Assembly (NCBI GenBank): GCA_030596465.1
Contig: JAUVJW010000097.1
Coordinates: forward strand, 1 to 7,048
DNA: 7,048 nt
Reading direction: 5' to 3'
Source: Candidatus Fermentibacteraceae bacterium
GTDB lineage: Bacteria > Fermentibacterota > Fermentibacteria > Fermentibacterales > JCC-6
Under the pieces are notes generated by a model. That model saw only the letters and a program-made list of their open reading frames with translations. It was not told the DNA's origin and ran no database searches. Shown here in pieces: positions 1 to 6,711 of the stretch. Positions within the stretch are counted from its first letter, which is position 1, and the number at the start of each line of letters is the position of its first letter. The position numbers and the translations under genes are program-made.

Positions 1-2593
1 CTTCCACTTCCTTGACTATTTCTCTTGTTTTTGACGCGGTGAAGCCGTCAGGTTTGATGTAGACGATGTCCCGTATGCTTTGAATTGTGCCGTTGCCCAG
101 TGCGGTGTCTGTCTTGCACAGCAGCCTTTCAACATCAAAAGTATCAGGATCGATATCTACAAGATCATTGTTGACCACCATTGGTCTTATCTGCAGCAGG
201 CTGAAGTGAGCCGGAAGTGCCCGCTTTTTACCCAGGGTGACAGCAAACTCGATTTCAACCGGGCAGCCCATAGACTTTTCACCAATCCTGAGAAGGTAGT
301 CGGTGATCTGCGCGAGAGGAAACACATCATTCTTCAGTATATGAGCAAAGCTGACAACTCTGGGGCCCGGTCTTGTAATCCCGTCCATCACGCGTTCATT
401 GGGAGCATCGTAGGTTGAGGCAATAAATTCAAGAGTTCCGTCTTTTTCTGATTCCGCAAGATCATGAGATGTTATGTACTGGTCTTCATCAAGTTTTGAG
501 CCCCAGTAATTGTTGTCCATCTGTACAGCGAAAAAGTGCTTCTGAGAGTTGTCCATCATGCTTTTGACAGTTCCGAACTGGGGGAGAACCCTGGGGTACT
601 TTGGAGTGAATCTGAGAGACATTCCTCCATCAACAATTGCCTTACCCAGACCCAGAGCGACATTTACCACGCCGTCTTCCGGCTTTGCCGAACCCGCGGG
701 ATAGAAATCATAAGATCGGCCCACTCCGGAGAAGTGCGGATAGAAAATGTCTCCGTGTTGTCTGCCAACCACCTGCTGAATAAGTACCGCCATCTTTTCT
801 TCTTCCACCCTGTGATTGGTAGCTCGAATGTAAGATTTTGCGGATTGCATAAATGTTGAAGCATAGACAAACTTGATTGCGCTCGAAAGCTGTTTGAACC
901 TCACTGTAAGATCCCGGGAGTTGTTTGGGAGCATTTTTGTTGCGTAAATACCTGCGAATGGCTGATATATAGCATCTTCCAACAGGCTGGATGAACGGAT
1001 GGCCAGGGGAGTTGTAACAGTTCTCGCATAATCTCTGAGATCTCCCAGAATAGTTGCGGGAATAGAGGCATTCTGGAAAGCTCTTTGAATTCGGTTGTCG
1101 TCTTCACATTCAATCGCGAACTGATGCAGTTTGTTAAGTTTCATAAATTCATCAAAAAACTCTGTTGTAATAATCACGGTATTCGGGACGGAGACCGATA
1201 CTTTCTTGAAGGTATTTTCCTTGAGATTGGCCACAAGAACCCTGTCAATAAATGCGAGACCTCGCCCTTTTCCGCCCATAGAACCATTGCCCAGTCGGCT
1301 GAACATCAGGTTTTCTTCGTGGAACGACCTGCTGTAAGGTACTACATAGCCCCGTCTCTGATCGGTTTTCCATAATCTGAAAGCCGCAAGAAGAGTGCGC
1401 TTTACGTTTTCCGCCGAGCAGTTTTTCAGTTTGCATTCATCCATGTCTTCAGCAAGTTCAAGTTCCGTCTGTATTTTCAGCCATCTGGACATTCTTCCAC
1501 TTTGCCAGCATTTGTATATGGATTCGGCAGGGAGCTTATCCAGAGCTATCCCCAGTTCCCTGATATTGGAAACAGTTCTTATCCTCTTCCCGTTCCCGTT
1601 CTCAAAATCGAGGTTTCCGAAATCGAGGAAATCGGCAAGAAGCTCATCAAGATCAGAAATCAGGACGGGCGACTGTTTACTGATGTATCCCACATTCATG
1701 TCTCGAGCAATGTCTCTACCGTTCTCCTCGCTGGTTTGAAGAACAATGGGTATATCCGGGTTACTTTCTCTGATCTTGCTTATTAGGTTTACTCCGGCCA
1801 GGCTGTCATGTTTACCGTGGTGATGAAACCTCATGTCAGTAACCACGCCTACCAGTGATTTACCGAATTCCCTGAGAATGTACTCTGCTTCCTCCATATT
1901 CACGGCAAGAAAGACCTTTGTTCTGGCCCGGCTTTTAAGTTTTCGCATAGTTGAGGACTTCATGTTTTCCAGTGCATCAAATGTTTTTTGCTGAATTTTC
2001 CTCCGACCCTGATGGAGGTATCTGGAGTAGAACAGAACATCATCCTCAACAAGCATCAAACATGGAGCATTAAGTTTTCCGCAGTCGTGCCGGGCGTTTT
2101 TTGTATCCTCTGCGAGTTGTATGATGCTCTGTATAATTTCACCGGAGCCCATCCAGGTGAAGAGCCTGAAAGGCTGTGCTCCCAAGTCGTTATTAACTAA
2201 TCTGTTCAGCTCTTCCATGTTATGAGTAAGAACAGCAACATCCAGTTCCGGCTGTATTTCATGTACCATTCGAGTAAATTTCTCAACTGAGATGTTTTCG
2301 CCGGTGGACATGCAGATGATGAGTTCAAATCGGATGCCGGATTTATCCTTTAGCATTTTCAAGGCCGTTGTTGCATCTGAAACCTGTGTTACTGCAGGTG
2401 ATTTTCCAGAAAATCCAACAGAATGGGCGGCTTCAAGAATATCTTCAAGCATCCCGTCTTCTTCAACGGTGTAGTAGTCATAAAGGCTGCAGAGAAGCAT
2501 TACATTCTGTACTCTGAATTTGTTAAGATCCTTCAGGAGGAATTCTGTCCTCCGGAGTTTAAGCTGTTCATTGAGTCTGTCTGGAGAAAACAT
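1..2593 (-). CDS. Tandem receiver-like domains fused to a PEP synthase/PPDK-type ATP-grasp domain (C-terminus cut by window)
   Basis: The frame is open from the ATG at 2593 to the window edge: 864 codons, no stop, C-terminus missing. An in-frame TGA lies two codons upstream, so this is the first ATG; the ribosome site is weak (GGGGG, 12 bases upstream). Residues 30-160 look like a degenerate receiver: hydrophobic strands are present (VMLLCS, LIICMS, VAVLTH), but the phospho-aspartate position reads M95-S96. Residues 178-315 form a second receiver with E183-D184-D185, D253, T287-S288 and K306, the normal acidic pocket, phosphoacceptor, switch and lysine. From about residue 430 comes the dikinase ATP-binding domain: GSMGGKG (K442), AIRSSS (R533), FSGVGRSY at 621, ALGLGK, EIE (780-782) and LLQIRP (Q801, R803). 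These match the ATP-site residues of pyruvate phosphate dikinase (K22, R92, D321, E323, Q335, R337). No phosphohistidine domain appears before the edge. Output and substrate are unknown; a soluble cytoplasmic regulator or phosphotransferase is inferred. Confidence 0.88.
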   Translation of the reverse strand, partial: MFSPDRLNEQLKLRRTEFLLKDLNKFRVQNVMLLCSLYDYYTVEEDGMLEDILEAAHSVGFSGKSPAVTQVSDATTALKMLKDKSGIRFELIICMSTGENISVEKFTRMVHEIQPELDVAVLTHNMEELNRLVNNDLGAQPFRLFTWMGSGEIIQSIIQLAEDTKNARHDCGKLNAPCLMLVEDDVLFYSRYLHQGRRKIQQKTFDALENMKSSTMRKLKSRARTKVFLAVNMEEAEYILREFGKSLVGVVTDMRFHHHGKHDSLAGVNLISKIRESNPDIPIVLQTSEENGRDIARDMNVGYISKQSPVLISDLDELLADFLDFGNLDFENGNGKRIRTVSNIRELGIALDKLPAESIYKCWQSGRMSRWLKIQTELELAEDMDECKLKNCSAENVKRTLLAAFRLWKTDQRRGYVVPYSRSFHEENLMFSRLGNGSMGGKGRGLAFIDRVLVANLKENTFKKVSVSVPNTVIITTEFFDEFMKLNKLHQFAIECEDDNRIQRAFQNASIPATILGDLRDYARTVTTPLAIRSSSLLEDAIYQPFAGIYATKMLPNNSRDLTVRFKQLSSAIKFVYASTFMQSAKSYIRATNHRVEEEKMAVLIQQVVGRQHGDIFYPHFSGVGRSYDFYPAGSAKPEDGVVNVALGLGKAIVDGGMSLRFTPKYPRVLPQFGTVKSMMDNSQKHFFAVQMDNNYWGSKLDEDQYITSHDLAESEKDGTLEFIASTYDAPNERVMDGITRPGPRVVSFAHILKNDVFPLAQITDYLLRIGEKSMGCPVEIEFAVTLGKKRALPAHFSLLQIRPMVVNNDLVDIDPDTFDVERLLCKTDTALGNGTIQSIRDIVYIKPDGFTASKTREIVKEVE

Positions 2594-2672
2594 AATTCAG
2601 TACTACCCCCGATTGGTTTCATTTCTACAAAAGAAGAATGAAATAATACAGTTTGCTTTGTATATATCAGTA

Positions 2673-2702
2673 ATTATGAATATCATGCAAGCCGCGAGTC
2701 AA
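2673..2702 (-). promoter_or_regulatory. Candidate sigma70-type promoter for the receiver/ATP-grasp gene
   Basis: Read on the minus strand, TTGACT (2702-2697) and CATAAT (2678-2673) are separated by 18 bases; each matches five of six consensus positions. Initiation would fall near 2666, leaving a leader of about 70 bases before the ATG at 2593. An A+T-rich stretch with TATATA follows. This is the best promoter match in the intergenic region, but it assumes a conventional sigma factor; Bacteroidetes-type promoters differ. Confidence 0.45.
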
Positions 2703-2728
2703 GTTGAAATCCATTCGTTGAAACCCTA

Positions 2729-2758
2729 TTGACAGAAGCCGGGTTATGGCAGTAGTCT
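2729..2758 (+). promoter_or_regulatory. Candidate promoter for gdhA
   Basis: A perfect TTGACA lies at 2729-2734, followed after 18 bases by TAGTCT at 2753-2758, a poor -10 with three of six matches. A start near 2765 would give a leader of about 70 bases and put the inverted repeat at 2770-2793 just downstream of initiation. The strong -35 with weak -10 could mean an activated promoter, or the match may be chance. Confidence 0.3.
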
Positions 2759-2769
2759 ACCCTGTCCGT

Positions 2770-2793
2770 ATGAAAATTCATGCGTGAATTCAT
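2770..2793. repeat. Inverted repeat in the gdhA leader
   Basis: AATTCA (2775-2780) and TGAATT (2785-2790) are perfect inverted arms around a TGCG spacer. If two A bases are bulged in the left arm, the arms extend to nine pairs (from ATGAA at 2770 to TTCAT at 2793). It lies between the candidate gdhA promoter and its ribosome site, so it could be an operator or a short leader hairpin. No T-run follows, so it does not look like a terminator. Confidence 0.45.
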
Positions 2794-2807
2794 TTGTTCA
2801 TTGTTCA
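2794..2807. repeat. Tandem 7-bp direct repeat upstream of the gdhA ribosome site
   Basis: TTGTTCA occurs twice head to tail (2794-2800 and 2801-2807). It is followed directly by the 8-bp palindrome AACCGGTT (2807-2814). This is a compact cluster of repeats 14-40 bases before the gdhA start. It may be a regulator site; it could also be chance in such a short stretch. Confidence 0.4.
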
Positions 2808-2820
2808 ACCGGTTCTTGAA

Positions 2821-2826
2821 AAGGAG
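2821..2826 (+). promoter_or_regulatory. Shine-Dalgarno site deciding the gdhA start
   Basis: AAGGAG sits seven bases before the ATG at 2834. It selects that ATG over the in-frame ATG at 2780, which has no comparable site and would add 18 residues not typical of GdhA proteins. Confidence 0.85.
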
Positions 2827-2833
2827 AGTAAGA

Positions 2834-4186
2834 ATGCTTGAAGAACTCTACCAGAAAGTAATCCAGAGAGATCCTGCACAGCCTGAATTCCACCAGGCGG
2901 TTCAGGAGGTTCTTGAATCTCTTGAAGTAGTGCTTGAAAAGCACCCTGAGTACAGAAGTGCTAAGATCCCTGAGAGAATTGTTGAGCCCGAGCGTGTTAT
3001 CATGTTTCGTGTTCCCTGGGTAAAAGACAGCGGCGAGATTGTAGTTAACCGCGGGTTCCGTATTGAAATGAACAGCGCTATAGGACCCTATAAGGGTGGC
3101 CTTCGTTTTCATCCTTCCGTTAATCTTGGTATCCTGAAGTTCCTCGCTTTTGAGCAGGTATTCAAGAACGCGCTTACCACAATCCCAATGGGTGGCGGTA
3201 AGGGTGGATCCGACTTTGATCCCAAGGGCAAATCCGATCTTGAAGTTATGCGCTTCTGCCAGAGCTTCATGAGCGAGCTTTTCCGTCACATTGGTCCCAG
3301 CACAGATGTTCCAGCCGGTGACATTGGTGTGGGTGGAAGAGAAATTGGTTTCATGTTCGGACAGTACAAAAAGCTTCGTAATGAGTGGAGTGGTGTTCTC
3401 ACAGGCAAAGGTCGCGAATACGGCGGAAGCCTTATCAGACCAGAGGCTACAGGTTATGGCGCAGTATACTTCGGCGAGGAAATGCTGAAGACCAGAGGCG
3501 ACAGCTACAATGGTAAGATCTGTCTTGTATCCGGTTCAGGTAATGTTGCCCAGTACGCCACCGAGAAAATTACAGAACTCGGCGGAAAAGTAGTCACTCT
3601 TTCCGATTCAAGCGGATGTATCTATGATGAAGAGGGAGTTGACGCTGAGAAGCTCGCCTATGTCATGGATCTTAAGAACAACCGCAGAGGCCGTATCAGT
3701 GAGTACGCAGAGAAGTATCCCAATGCTGTTTACACGCCAACAGATTCTTCTCTTGATTACAATCCGCTCTGGGCCTACAAGGCAGACTGTGCATTCCCAA
3801 GTGCAACTCAGAATGAGATTAACGCCAAGGATGCTCAGACAATGGTTAACAATGGAGTCATTCTTGTCTCCGAGGGAGCCAATATGCCCACAGTTCCCGA
3901 GGGCGTTAACATCTTCATCGACAACAAGATACTCTATGGTCCAGGCAAAGCCGCCAACGCTGGTGGCGTAGCCACATCCGGCCTCGAGATGGCACAGAAC
4001 GCCATATTCTCAAGCTGGACCCGTAAGGAAGTTGACACCAGGCTTCACAACATCATGATAAGTATTCACAAGCAGGCTTTTGAAGCTGCCGAGTACTACG
4101 GTTCACCGGGAAACTATGTTCTCGGTGCCAACGCGGCCGGCTTCCGTAAGGTTGCTGACGCAATGCTCGCTCAGGGTGTGGTGTAA
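2834..4186 (+). CDS. gdhA: Glutamate dehydrogenase, hexameric E. coli GdhA type (probably NADP-dependent)
   Basis: This enzyme interconverts 2-oxoglutarate plus ammonia and glutamate in the cytoplasm, usually in the assimilatory direction. From the ATG chosen by the AAGGAG site it has 450 residues, the usual family length (E. coli about 447). Substrate-site motifs are complete: GPYKGGLRF (K87), QVFKNAL (K111), GGGKGGSDFDPKGKSD (catalytic K123) and AGDIGVGGRE (D163). The nucleotide-binding fold begins around residue 229 with VSGSGNVAQ, and the C-terminal part carries SEGANMPT and NAGGVATSGLEMAQN. The SDSSG after the second strand (257-261) and SEGANMPT resemble NADP-dependent E. coli GdhA more than the NAD-dependent Clostridium symbiosum enzyme, so NADP(H) is inferred. 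The protein ends DAMLAQGVV, as in E. coli. The gene is monocistronic: it diverges from the receiver/ATP-grasp gene and is followed 24 bases later by a terminator hairpin. Nothing appears broken. Confidence 0.97.
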   Translation: MLEELYQKVIQRDPAQPEFHQAVQEVLESLEVVLEKHPEYRSAKIPERIVEPERVIMFRVPWVKDSGEIVVNRGFRIEMNSAIGPYKGGLRFHPSVNLGILKFLAFEQVFKNALTTIPMGGGKGGSDFDPKGKSDLEVMRFCQSFMSELFRHIGPSTDVPAGDIGVGGREIGFMFGQYKKLRNEWSGVLTGKGREYGGSLIRPEATGYGAVYFGEEMLKTRGDSYNGKICLVSGSGNVAQYATEKITELGGKVVTLSDSSGCIYDEEGVDAEKLAYVMDLKNNRRGRISEYAEKYPNAVYTPTDSSLDYNPLWAYKADCAFPSATQNEINAKDAQTMVNNGVILVSEGANMPTVPEGVNIFIDNKILYGPGKAANAGGVATSGLEMAQNAIFSSWTRKEVDTRLHNIMISIHKQAFEAAEYYGSPGNYVLGANAAGFRKVADAMLAQGVV

Positions 4187-4210
4187 GCTGGTAGATTGAT
4201 ATATCTACAG

Positions 4211-4250
4211 GGAATCCCCCGCATTTAAGTGCGGGGGATTCCTTTATACT
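4211..4250 (+). terminator. Intrinsic terminator after gdhA
   Basis: A perfect 13-bp stem (GGAATCCCCCGCA at 4211-4223 with TGCGGGGGATTCC at 4230-4242) encloses a six-base loop and is followed by TTTATACTTTT. The T-rich tract is on the plus-strand side, so it mainly serves gdhA. The hairpin lies ten bases past the stop of the convergent gene and may also end that transcript, though no T-run follows in that direction. Confidence 0.9.
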
Positions 4251-4251
4251 T

Positions 4252-6588
4252 TTACTGTTTTAGGTATGCCATTGCTTCATCTGTTTCACCGTTCAGAACC
4301 ACTGAAAGGGACGAATCCGCCTGAATATCTGTAACTTTCACAACCTTTATCACATGTTCAAAACCAATTGCGGCAGGAACCAGTTTTGAGAGTTGATTTT
4401 TCTTATTAAAGAAAATTTCCTCCCTGAAAACTACACCATTGTCGTCAGGATACAGTGGAAGATACCTTATGTCTGCTTCAACCAGATCCTGGAAGAAATG
4501 GGTTCCAAAAGAGAGGTCGGGTACCTGGCCTTTCTTCATCTTCGCGACTTCTATCAGCATGGCGGTGTTGTTGATATCGCTGTATCCCACATGCACGCCA
4601 AGTTTGATATCACCCTTGCTGCCCCATCTTCCGGGACCGAGAAGAATGAATTTCTTTTGCGGGAGAAGCTGATTCAGTTTTCCAATAATATGACCGATTT
4701 CGAGCAGTTTTTCCCGGCTTTCCACCCTGTCATATTCAATTCCGTCAACATAAACTATGTACTCGATATTGTGACATGCGCCGGACATGATGTACTTATT
4801 TGCGGTGAATATTATCGCATCATTGCTGATTCCTGTGGGGATTGTGGTATCAACATTGCTGCTGCCTGTACTCTGCGGCCTGCATTGCAGCAGATAAGGT
4901 GTATGTATATCCCGTCCATAGGCGAATTCAATGTCTACAGGCAGACCTATTTCATCCTCAAGAATATTTAAAACGGTTTTAAAGAAAAGGGGAACAGGGC
5001 TTCTCTCAAGCAGGTTGTGGAAGGTAACAATGGTATCCTTCTTCTGAATGTTCAGCATTGATCCCGGTGAGAGTTGAATGCCCCCCTCCTCGTACAAAGA
5101 AACAAGATATGGAAGACATGGAATTTTAGCTCCATACTCCGTTATCATATTTTCCGTACCTACTGTTTCAAGGCATCCTTTTTCCAGGTTTATAACATCC
5201 ATGTTTTTCTGGGCGTAGCGAATGATTTCCTCTGTGGTAACATTAATGCGGAGTTTTGGCTGCCCAGGACTCATGAGTACAGGAAAATCCTGACCTGTCC
5301 TGTCAACGGCTCTTGTACCCAGCCCGGCAACCAGTCGAACTATTCCATCCTCTGACTTGATTCTTGGAGACCAGCGATAGTCATTTCTGCTGAATGCCAC
5401 GCCAGCAAAGGGAGGGAAGTAGTATTTTCCTATTCTTGACCCTACAACCTCCTGGATCAGAATGCCCATTTCCTCATTGAAATCAAGCAGGCCCCTTTCC
5501 CGTCGGTATTCAATAGGATCCGGGCCGAATATGCTTGCGTATATTTCCAGCACCGCGTCAACCAGCGCGTCCAGTCGTTGCTGTCTGGAACCCTGATTGG
5601 CAACGAAGAGGCTTTTGTACTTTCCGGCGAATGCCGCACCTGTACTGTCTTCAAGCAGGCTGGAGGAACGAACGACAATAGGGGTTGTTCCGAAATAATC
5701 CAGGGCATGTTCCAGTCCCGCAAGGACGCTGTATGGCATGATTGAGTGTTTGAACACCTGCTCAAGAAGGTGGTATTCCTGTCTTATCTCTTCCTGGCGT
5801 GCGTACTTGATAGCCATCATTTCTTCCAGAGCATTATGACTGATGAACTCAAGAACGGAATCAGATGAAATGAACCATGTTTTAGGAACCTTGAGATTGC
5901 GTAGAACGGCATGCGATTTTTTATAGGTATTCAGTATCTTTTCAGCCCTGAAAAGCCCGGCGGCTTTTCCTCCAACCTTTCCGTTTCCGTTGTATGGTCC
6001 AATGGTATGGTTGATAACACTTACAAAATCACTGATACTGACGTGTTTTCTGATGGTATTTATGTAGTTAAGGTCATCAGTGAAGATTCTTCTTGTCAGG
6101 TCGACAATGATGTTTTCCCTGTCACGGGCTTCCATTTTTTTGTTGCGCTTTGGCAGCATTTCATATTTGTCCAGAGCTTCCCTCAGTTGACCAAGCGGAA
6201 CATCACGCCTGCCCGCTGTTACTGAAAGAAAACGGATTTTTTCATAACGAAGCCACCTGTGAAGAGCCATTGTAATTTCCTCAGGAGAAAGAACTTCCTC
6301 GGCAACGCGAAAAACCTGGGTGGTTATTTCTTCAAGGACTTTGTAGTCCATTCTCGGGGCTGGCTGGTTCTCGCCGTACATATCTCCGGTTTCAACTGTG
6401 TCAGCCTGTCTGGGAAGCAGTTCCTCCATAATTTCTGAGATCTTTACGATTTTTCTTCTGAAAAGGTAATTCAGCATTTTTCTACTCAAGCGCCCAAGCA
6501 GTTCAGGATCTGTCTCGCTCAGTAATCTGAGGATTATCTTCCATTCCGGTTTGCCGACAGTAACTGTATCGCTATTCAGAGGTGACAT
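4252..6588 (-). CDS. PEP/pyruvate-binding (dikinase-type ATP-grasp) protein with C-terminal GRWGS domain
   Basis: A complete 778-residue protein. The ATG at 6588 has an AAAGG site eight bases upstream (6601-6597), and the gene ends with TAA at 4252. Residues 1-190 are charged and probably helical, matching no family I recognise. Residues 195-575 form the ATP-binding domain of pyruvate phosphate dikinase/PEP synthase: GGKAAG (K208), VVRSSSLLEDS (R307), FAGVAFSR (394-401), AGLGTRAVDR, VDIEFA (D552, E554) and LLQCRP (Q568, R570). These correspond to PPDK ATP-site residues K22, R92, D321, E323, Q335 and R337, so ATP binding is likely. The phosphohistidine domain and PEP/pyruvate barrel are absent, so it is not a working dikinase on its own. 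Residues 590-778 form another module with GPGRWGS (651-657) and FGTHFFQ (694-700), which I recall from PEP-synthase-like proteins of Bacteroidetes but cannot assign a reaction. No signal peptide or membrane segment is evident. It is a paralogue of the ATP-grasp part of the gene at 1-2593. Confidence 0.93.
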   Translation of the reverse strand: MSPLNSDTVTVGKPEWKIILRLLSETDPELLGRLSRKMLNYLFRRKIVKISEIMEELLPRQADTVETGDMYGENQPAPRMDYKVLEEITTQVFRVAEEVLSPEEITMALHRWLRYEKIRFLSVTAGRRDVPLGQLREALDKYEMLPKRNKKMEARDRENIIVDLTRRIFTDDLNYINTIRKHVSISDFVSVINHTIGPYNGNGKVGGKAAGLFRAEKILNTYKKSHAVLRNLKVPKTWFISSDSVLEFISHNALEEMMAIKYARQEEIRQEYHLLEQVFKHSIMPYSVLAGLEHALDYFGTTPIVVRSSSLLEDSTGAAFAGKYKSLFVANQGSRQQRLDALVDAVLEIYASIFGPDPIEYRRERGLLDFNEEMGILIQEVVGSRIGKYYFPPFAGVAFSRNDYRWSPRIKSEDGIVRLVAGLGTRAVDRTGQDFPVLMSPGQPKLRINVTTEEIIRYAQKNMDVINLEKGCLETVGTENMITEYGAKIPCLPYLVSLYEEGGIQLSPGSMLNIQKKDTIVTFHNLLERSPVPLFFKTVLNILEDEIGLPVDIEFAYGRDIHTPYLLQCRPQSTGSSNVDTTIPTGISNDAIIFTANKYIMSGACHNIEYIVYVDGIEYDRVESREKLLEIGHIIGKLNQLLPQKKFILLGPGRWGSKGDIKLGVHVGYSDINNTAMLIEVAKMKKGQVPDLSFGTHFFQDLVEADIRYLPLYPDDNGVVFREEIFFNKKNQLSKLVPAAIGFEHVIKVVKVTDIQADSSLSVVLNGETDEAMAYLKQ

Positions 6589-6596
6589 GCAAGATA

Positions 6597-6614
6597 CCTT
6601 TCTATGGATGTATA
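6597..6614 (-). promoter_or_regulatory. Ribosome site and weak -10 candidate before the 778-residue gene
   Basis: On the minus strand AAAGG (6601-6597) stands eight bases before the ATG at 6588. TATACA (6614-6609) lies 20 bases before that ATG and resembles a -10 box, but no convincing -35 is seen 17 bases further up, where the sequence reads ATCCTG. A promoter is expected in this gap because a strong terminator ends at 6659. The ribosome site is the firmer part of this entry. Confidence 0.35.
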
Positions 6615-6658
6615 CTCTTCATTTATGCCTGCAGGATGATTCTACTGGTAGCGATAAG

Positions 6659-6693
6659 AAAAAAAAAGGACCGGGGTGAAAACACCCCGATCC
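6659..6693 (-). terminator. Strong intrinsic terminator after the second glutamate dehydrogenase
   Basis: Read on the minus strand, an 11-bp stem (GGATCGGGGTG with CACCCCGGTCC, one U-G pair in the RNA) closes a TTTT loop and is followed at once by nine T residues (6667-6659). It starts 18 bases past the TAG at 6712. It separates the dehydrogenase transcript from the downstream 778-residue gene. In the plus direction no T-run follows, so it works one way only. Confidence 0.95.
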
Positions 6694-6711
6694 CTGTTTC
6701 CGGTATTGGTA

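Noticed and set aside
664..870. Possible frameshift in the ATP-grasp fusion near 720
   Set aside because: A first reading seemed to shift frame there, but careful re-reading gives continuous FSGVGRSYDFYP in frame; the apparent stop belongs to another frame.
2769..2774. TATGAA as a -10 box for gdhA
   Set aside because: The TTGACA at 2729 is too far away and no other -35 stands at the right distance.
2780..2833. An upstream in-frame ATG giving GdhA an 18-residue extension
   Set aside because: No ribosome site precedes it, it overlaps the inverted repeat, and AAGGAG seven bases before 2834 gives the family's normal N-terminus.
2798..3289. A 163-codon minus-strand frame inside gdhA
   Set aside because: It is antisense to well-conserved GdhA motifs, has no ribosome site of note and resembles no family; a shadow frame.
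4393..4971. A 192-codon plus-strand frame opposite the 778-residue gene
   Set aside because: The minus-strand frame encodes a complete protein with recognisable motifs across this stretch; this one is its shadow.
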